NCBI RefSeq assembly: GCF_003471165.1 | Contig: NZ_QRIL01000012.1 | Span: 1 to 64,000, forward strand | Length of the DNA stretch: 64,000 nucleotides | Reading direction: 5' to 3' | Origin: Ruminococcus sp. AM22-13 | GTDB lineage: Bacteria; Bacillota; Clostridia; Lachnospirales; Lachnospiraceae | In this document: positions 60,559 through 64,000 of the stretch, piece by piece | Position numbering within the stretch: position 1 is the stretch's first letter | Layout: every line of letters starts with the position of its first letter | The notes under the pieces: generated by a model | Database searches by the model: none | The model's input: only the letters and a program-made list of their open reading frames with translations | Told to the model about the DNA's origin: nothing | Translations under genes and position numbers: made by a program

Positions 60559-60958
60559 GCGAAAGGAAGCTCGCCTCCGAAAAGGCAAGCAGTGGCTGCT
60601 CACCTATACCGGCTCACCGAAAAAGATGAACAAGCATTACCGGGAACGCTTTCATGTGGATGCTGTGACTGCCGCTAAAGATTTGCAGGAGCTTGGAGTC
60701 AATTATACACAAGAGCAGCTTGACCAGATTAAACAGGCTGAAGAACAGCGGCTTCGGCAGCGGAGAATGGAGCGGGAAGCGAAAGAACGGGAACGGCTGG
60801 GAGAACTGTATGAGGACTGCGATGGTCGTTTTGCCTTTATCGCCGGATATACAGATGGCGGCGCACCGTATGGTGTGATGTGGGAAGAAGTCGGCATTGA
60901 TCCGGGACTGCCGTTCGAGGAAAAAGTGAAGCTCTATCACATGCAGATGTTAGGCTGA
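60527..60958 (+). CDS. Basic hypothetical protein with coiled coil
   Basis: 143 residues. A very basic N-terminus (KKKKLTKAERKEARLRKGKQ), a charged coiled coil near 68-95 (rich in Glu, Arg and Gln), and a conserved-looking end with GYTDGGAPYGVMWEEVG. It overlaps the MmcQ-like gene and ends before a double terminator. No known family; nucleic acid binding is possible. Confidence 0.6.
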   Translation: MAKKKKLTKAERKEARLRKGKQWLLTYTGSPKKMNKHYRERFHVDAVTAAKDLQELGVNYTQEQLDQIKQAEEQRLRQRRMEREAKERERLGELYEDCDGRFAFIAGYTDGGAPYGVMWEEVGIDPGLPFEEKVKLYHMQMLG

Positions 60959-60960
60959 TA

Positions 60961-61020
60961 ATTGTGCAGACGGCATCTGCACAATTTGCAACAAAAAAGA
61001 GGAGCCGGTCAAGGCTCCTC
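60961..61020. terminator. Paired hairpins between convergent genes
   Basis: ATTGTGCAGA/TCTGCACAAT (60961-60985) is followed by a T-run for rightward transcripts. GAGGAGCC/GGCTCCTC (60999-61020) is followed on the minus strand by a T-run, serving the leftward immA-like gene. Confidence 0.85.
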
Positions 61021-61029
61021 GAAGATACG

Positions 61030-61539
61030 TTATTTCAAAAAGTTGCTTTTATGTTCCAGTGCGTGCAGATTATAGCCAAGTGTGGCCAGGTGTGCTACCT
61101 TCAGCGCAACCAGATTGATGTCAGTGGACATCGCGCTGGCGATCTGCTCGGCTGTGTATCCATACTCATAGATGTAACGAAGGACTTCGTTGCTGTCCAT
61201 CAAGATCTCCGCTGCTACGATGTTCGCTTCATATTCCGGTTTGGATTTCATGTCGTAGAGCATGAACTCATGAATCGGGGTGGTTTTCGCCATATTCCGG
61301 TGAAGCTGATCATGCCCTAATTCATGTGCGCACACGATGCGCAGCATGTTTTCATCCAGACTGTTATTCAGGAAAATAAAGCGATTTCGCTTAATCACCC
61401 GGTACATTCCCTTCAGGGAACCAAAATTTTCGCAAAGCATAACATTGATACCAAGCTGCCTTGCAATTTCAAAAGGGTCTCTGGAACCGTAGCGTTTTAC
61501 CAGTTTCTCACCGACCCGTGAAAGCTGTTCCGCATTCAT
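61030..61539 (-). CDS. ImmA/IrrE-like metallopeptidase
   Basis: 169 residues. The zinc motif HELGHDQLH is near residue 92-100. In ICEBs1, ImmA cleaves the repressor ImmR after DNA damage or cell signals and so starts excision. Two ATGs are in frame; the GGAGGT six bases before 61539 favours that one over 61542. It lies directly downstream of the XRE repressor gene on the same strand, the standard ImmR-ImmA order. Confidence 0.88.
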   Translation of the reverse strand: MNAEQLSRVGEKLVKRYGSRDPFEIARQLGINVMLCENFGSLKGMYRVIKRNRFIFLNNSLDENMLRIVCAHELGHDQLHRNMAKTTPIHEFMLYDMKSKPEYEANIVAAEILMDSNEVLRYIYEYGYTAEQIASAMSTDINLVALKVAHLATLGYNLHALEHKSNFLK

Positions 61540-61587
61540 CATACCACCTCCAGTTTACAGTATAGCGAAAAGTGTGTACGATAAATA

Positions 61588-62004
61588 TCACTGATCGGAT
61601 TTTTTACGCCTCGTTTTCGGGGCGTATTTTTTATTGTTCTCTTTGGCAATCCAGTAGGCATCGGTCAGAGCTTTATAAGCTCCTTCGATGGCATCTTCGC
61701 TTAATTCGCCGCCAGCGAACATACCGGTCACTTCGCTGACCAGTTCTTCAATATCTTTGGCTGCTTTTGCGCCACCTTTTTCATGAGCTTCTACGACATA
61801 GGTGCCGCTGCTTCCCAGCAGGTACTCGGTAGTAGTATTCAGCGCATCTGCAATCTTCTGGATCGTGACCATATTGGATGGTTTGCGGCTGCCAAGCTCA
61901 TAATTCTGAATTGTGCGGGCGGTTACACCGGCCTTCTCTGCAAGTTCTACCTGAGTTAAATTGGCTTCTGTTCTTTTTTCTTTCAACCTTTCTTTGAAGA
62001 CCAT
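61588..62004 (-). CDS. XRE repressor (ImmR-like)
   Basis: 138 residues. A Cro/C1 helix-turn-helix at about residues 5-60 (LTQVELAEKAGVTARTIQNYE) and an acidic middle followed by a basic tail. AAAGAGG on the minus strand lies before ATG 62004; an upstream in-frame ATG at 62067 overlaps promoter elements and is rejected. It is partnered with the ImmA-like protease and probably binds the TTCGTG/CACGAA array in front of it, controlling itself and the polymerase gene. Confidence 0.85.
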   Translation of the reverse strand: MVFKERLKEKRTEANLTQVELAEKAGVTARTIQNYELGSRKPSNMVTIQKIADALNTTTEYLLGSSGTYVVEAHEKGGAKAAKDIEELVSEVTGMFAGGELSEDAIEGAYKALTDAYWIAKENNKKYAPKTRRKKSDQ

Positions 62005-62060
62005 AGGAATACCTCTTTCTTTTTTGATGACGAACACGAACACTTTTTCATAAAAACCTA

Positions 62061-62089
62061 TTGACACGAAAAACTGTGCTTGCTATAAT
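62061..62089 (+). promoter_or_regulatory. Promoter of the Y-family polymerase gene
   Basis: TTGACA (62061-62066), 17 bases, TATAAT (62084-62089): a consensus promoter. A CACGAA site overlaps its -35 box. Confidence 0.85.
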
Positions 62090-62123
62090 GACGATGAAAA
62101 CACGAAATACAATTCGTGTAATT

Positions 62124-62152
62124 ATAGTATCACAAGAAATGCTGTGTGTCAA
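62124..62152 (-). promoter_or_regulatory. Promoter of the repressor-protease pair
   Basis: On the minus strand TTGACA (62152-62147), 17 bases, TACTAT (62129-62124). It faces the rightward promoter, so the two transcripts overlap at their starts. Confidence 0.78.
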
Positions 62153-62205
62153 TGCGTTCGTGAAAAGTTGTTCGTGCTTTCACGAACGGAGAGGAGGAAT
62201 ACGGG

Positions 62206-63441
62206 ATGCAAAGAGTGATTCTTCATTGTGATATGAATAATTTCTATGCCTCTGTCGAGTGTATGCTGAACCCGGAACTGAAGAACAAGCCGGTGGCAGT
62301 GTGCGGTTCTGTGGAGGAACGGCATGGTATCGTACTTGCGAAGAACTATGCAGCAAAGGCGTTTGGTGTTTCCACGGGGGAGGCAATCTGGCAGGCAAAG
62401 CAGAAGTGCCAGGATCTTGTGATCGTGGAGCCGCACTATGAGCAATATATGAAGTTTTCAAAGCTGGCTCGTGAAATATACAGTCGCTATACCGATCAGA
62501 TCGAGCCGTATGGGATGGACGAATGCTGGCTGGATGTGACCGGAAGCGGCTGCATGGGAACCGGATTTGAAATTGCAGATGAGATTCGCAGAACGGTTAA
62601 GTTTGAATTGGGACTTACGATTTCCGCAGGAGTGAGTTTCAACAAGATTTTTGCCAAGCTTGGGTCGGATATGAAAAAGCCGGATGCGATTACCTGCATC
62701 GAAGCAGATTCGTTCCGGGAGAAGATTTGGTGTCTTCCCGCCTCTGACTTGCTTGGAGTCGGCAGAGCGACCGAGAAGGTTCTGTCCGGTTATGGGATTC
62801 ATACCATTGGAGAGCTTGCTGCAACATCGGATGATTTCTTGAAGTGCCGCCTTGGAAAGAATGGACTGGCGATTAAGAAATATGCCAATGGACTGGATGA
62901 TTCGCCGGTTATGCGTTCCGATTATGTCTCCCCAGTAAAGAGCATTGGGCATGGGATAACGACCATGCAGGATTTGGAGAATAACGCCGAAGTCTGGTGT
63001 GTCATGCTGGAACTGGTGCAGGAGATCGGAACCAAGCTGCGAACACATAAGAAGAAAGCCGGCGGAATAGCGATTTCCATCCGTAACAACGAGCTTTACA
63101 CGAAAGAGTGGCAGTGCCGGATTAGTATTCCGACACAAAGCCCTACTTATCTGGCGAAAACTGCATTTGCATTATTTGCAAAAAACTATCAGTGGGAACA
63201 CCCGATTCGTTCAGTGACAGTTCGGGCAATCAACCTGTTTGAAGAGGATTGTCCGATACAATACGACCTATTCACCGATGTGAAATCACTGGATCGCCAG
63301 GAACGGTTGGACGCAGCGATTGAGCAGATTCGATTCCGATTCGGGAAAGATGCGATTAAAAATGGGGTACTTTTTCAGAAAAGCAAGATGCCGACAGAGC
63401 GAAAGGTGGATTTGGTTATGCCGACAGGAATGATTGGTTAA
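62206..63441 (+). CDS. Y-family DNA polymerase (Pol IV/UmuC-like)
   Basis: 411 residues. Error-prone translesion polymerase. The first acidic motif is LHCDMNNFYASVE (Asp9), the second YGMDECWLDVTG near residues 102-113; a helix-hairpin-helix part lies near 180-200 and the little finger domain after 230. GAGGAGG precedes the ATG. No beta-clamp motif was singled out. Its promoter is covered by the repressor operators, so damage-triggered cleavage of the repressor would raise mutagenic repair together with element activation. Confidence 0.92.
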   Translation: MQRVILHCDMNNFYASVECMLNPELKNKPVAVCGSVEERHGIVLAKNYAAKAFGVSTGEAIWQAKQKCQDLVIVEPHYEQYMKFSKLAREIYSRYTDQIEPYGMDECWLDVTGSGCMGTGFEIADEIRRTVKFELGLTISAGVSFNKIFAKLGSDMKKPDAITCIEADSFREKIWCLPASDLLGVGRATEKVLSGYGIHTIGELAATSDDFLKCRLGKNGLAIKKYANGLDDSPVMRSDYVSPVKSIGHGITTMQDLENNAEVWCVMLELVQEIGTKLRTHKKKAGGIAISIRNNELYTKEWQCRISIPTQSPTYLAKTAFALFAKNYQWEHPIRSVTVRAINLFEEDCPIQYDLFTDVKSLDRQERLDAAIEQIRFRFGKDAIKNGVLFQKSKMPTERKVDLVMPTGMIG

Positions 63442-63522
63442 TACAGCACCGGTAGAATCTGGTGAGTTCTTTGCTAAAAGAAGTCAACACATTCGCCGGT
63501 TTACAGAGGAGGAGCGTAGAAT

Positions 63523-63783
63523 ATGTCGGAACAGAAGTGTAGAAAAGTATATGTACCTGTGAATTTGGATGTGGATGCCGAGGGAAATATCCGCCCGCGC
63601 TTGATTCGGTGGATTGACGGACGGGTGTATGAGATCGACCGATTGAAGCATAAGTGTCGGGCTGCTTCCACGAAGGTAGGTGGCTGCGGAATCCGCTATA
63701 CGGTCATGATCGGTGGGCATGAGAGTTTCCTGTACAACGAAGATGAAAAATGGTTCGTTGAAGCAAAGGAGCCGTGCCTATGA
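63523..63783 (+). CDS. Small hypothetical ICE protein next to polymerase
   Basis: 86 residues. VYVPVNLDVDAEGNIRPRLI at residues 9-28, then a Cys pair region (KHKCRAASTKVGGCGIRY). A family found mostly beside umuC-like genes of conjugative elements. AGGAGGAG precedes the ATG. Its stop overlaps the next ATG by four bases. Function unknown. Confidence 0.7.
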   Translation: MSEQKCRKVYVPVNLDVDAEGNIRPRLIRWIDGRVYEIDRLKHKCRAASTKVGGCGIRYTVMIGGHESFLYNEDEKWFVEAKEPCL

Positions 63784-64000
63784 TCCTTTCGCAGAAAAAC
63801 ATAGAAGAAATCGCTGTTGCAGTGATAAGAGATTTTCAAAAGTCCTTTTTCGGCAGCGAAGCAGATGATCCGGCAAGATTCGCACTTCCGACACCCATTG
63901 ATCAGTTTGCATCCGATTATCTGAACCTGAAGGTGTCATTTCAAAAGTTGTCCTCGGACGGAAGCATCTATGGTCTGACCGCGTATGTGGATACAGAATA
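63780..64000 (+). CDS. ImmA/IrrE-like protein, cut by the window edge
   Basis: 73 codons are visible. The N-terminal pattern PTPIDQFASDYLNLKVSFQK followed by SSDGSIYGLTAY matches the beginning of ImmA/IrrE metallopeptidases. The zinc motif would lie beyond the window. Start overlaps the stop of the preceding gene (ATGA). It would be the second ImmA-like gene of this ICE, besides the one at 61030. Confidence 0.65.
   Translation, partial: MILSQKNIEEIAVAVIRDFQKSFFGSEADDPARFALPTPIDQFASDYLNLKVSFQKLSSDGSIYGLTAYVDTE

Larger units (their letters stand above)
62035..62186. promoter_or_regulatory. Operator array of seven TTCGTG/CACGAA sites
   Basis: CACGAA occurs at 62035, 62065, 62101 and 62181; TTCGTG at 62113, 62157 and 62171. 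Two sets form dyads (62101-62118 and 62171-62186). The sites overlap the promoters of both the repressor and the polymerase gene. Confidence 0.78.
17372..64000 (+). mobile_element. Tn1549/CTn-type integrative conjugative element, right end outside window
   Basis: Gene content and order (replication initiator, DnaC, ParB, PcfB, VirD4, Maff2, VirB6-like, PrgI, VirB4, NlpC/P60, DUF4315, DUF4366, TopB, polyvalent-domain proteins, methylase-helicase, MobC, MobP relaxase) match Tn1549-family conjugative elements. The left boundary is somewhere between the rpsI stop and about 17,500. No integrase is present in the window, so it must lie to the right. The element carries a PAP2/XRE cargo pair and a nested mobilizable element. 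Confidence 0.9.

Noticed and set aside
1..64000. CRISPR array, tRNA or rRNA genes
   Set aside because: No regularly spaced repeats and no tRNA cloverleaf or rRNA sequence was recognised on either strand.

Overview
The window reads as a piece of a low-to-mid GC Clostridia chromosome, most likely Lachnospiraceae (genus not decided), carrying a large conjugative element that itself carries a smaller mobilizable element. The evidence for the host is the conserved Firmicutes gene order tig-clpP-clpX-lon-ysxC and ecfA1-ecfA2-ecfT-truA-rplM-rpsI, strong Shine-Dalgarno sites, and anaerobe-type genes.

Bases 1-17,371 are core chromosome: a LUD-domain protein, dtd, proC, a CYTH-domain enzyme, an AbgB-like M20 peptidase, a DJ-1/PfpI protein, the trigger factor/ClpP/ClpX/Lon protein quality-control cluster, the ribosome-assembly GTPase YsxC, a shared ECF transporter energizing module, truA and the ribosomal proteins L13 and S9. 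Short hairpin-forming repeats are scattered between these genes.

From just after rpsI (about 17,430) to beyond the right edge lies an integrative conjugative element (ICE) of the Tn1549/CTn type. Its genes run almost all rightward: antirepressor, replication initiator, DnaC-like loader, ParB, PcfB, VirD4 coupling protein, Maff2, VirB6-like, PrgI, VirB4, NlpC/P60 hydrolase, DUF4315, DUF4366, TopB, several polyvalent-domain proteins, a 2,461-residue methylase-helicase, MobC and a MobP relaxase. A PAP2 phosphatase plus membrane-bound XRE regulator forms a cargo pair at 32.6-33.9 kb. The right part (59.3-64 kb) has a Cys/His-rich protein, an ImmR/ImmA-like repressor-protease pair, a Y-family polymerase and the start of another ImmA-like gene. 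The integrase and right end are outside the window.

Nested at about 48.28-59.10 kb is a mobilizable element with its own relaxase, MobC and probable oriT, Tn916-like regulators and a TndX/TnpX-type serine recombinase, but no type IV secretion genes. It probably borrows the ICE's transfer machinery. It is flanked by an 8-bp direct repeat whose collapse would rejoin an ICE reading frame. Its cargo region holds an erm/mef-like leader peptide with no resistance gene behind it, a Tn916 Orf6-like KTR protein, an IS110 element and a Cfr/RlmN-family radical SAM methyltransferase.

The most notable observations are: a tnpV-family gene overprinted in another frame inside the giant helicase gene; a recurring hairpin-TTACATAG-hairpin signal at unit boundaries of the ICE; the orphan leader plus Cfr-like gene; a candidate IS110 bridge RNA; and a seven-site TTCGTG operator array with face-to-face promoters controlling the repressor and polymerase.
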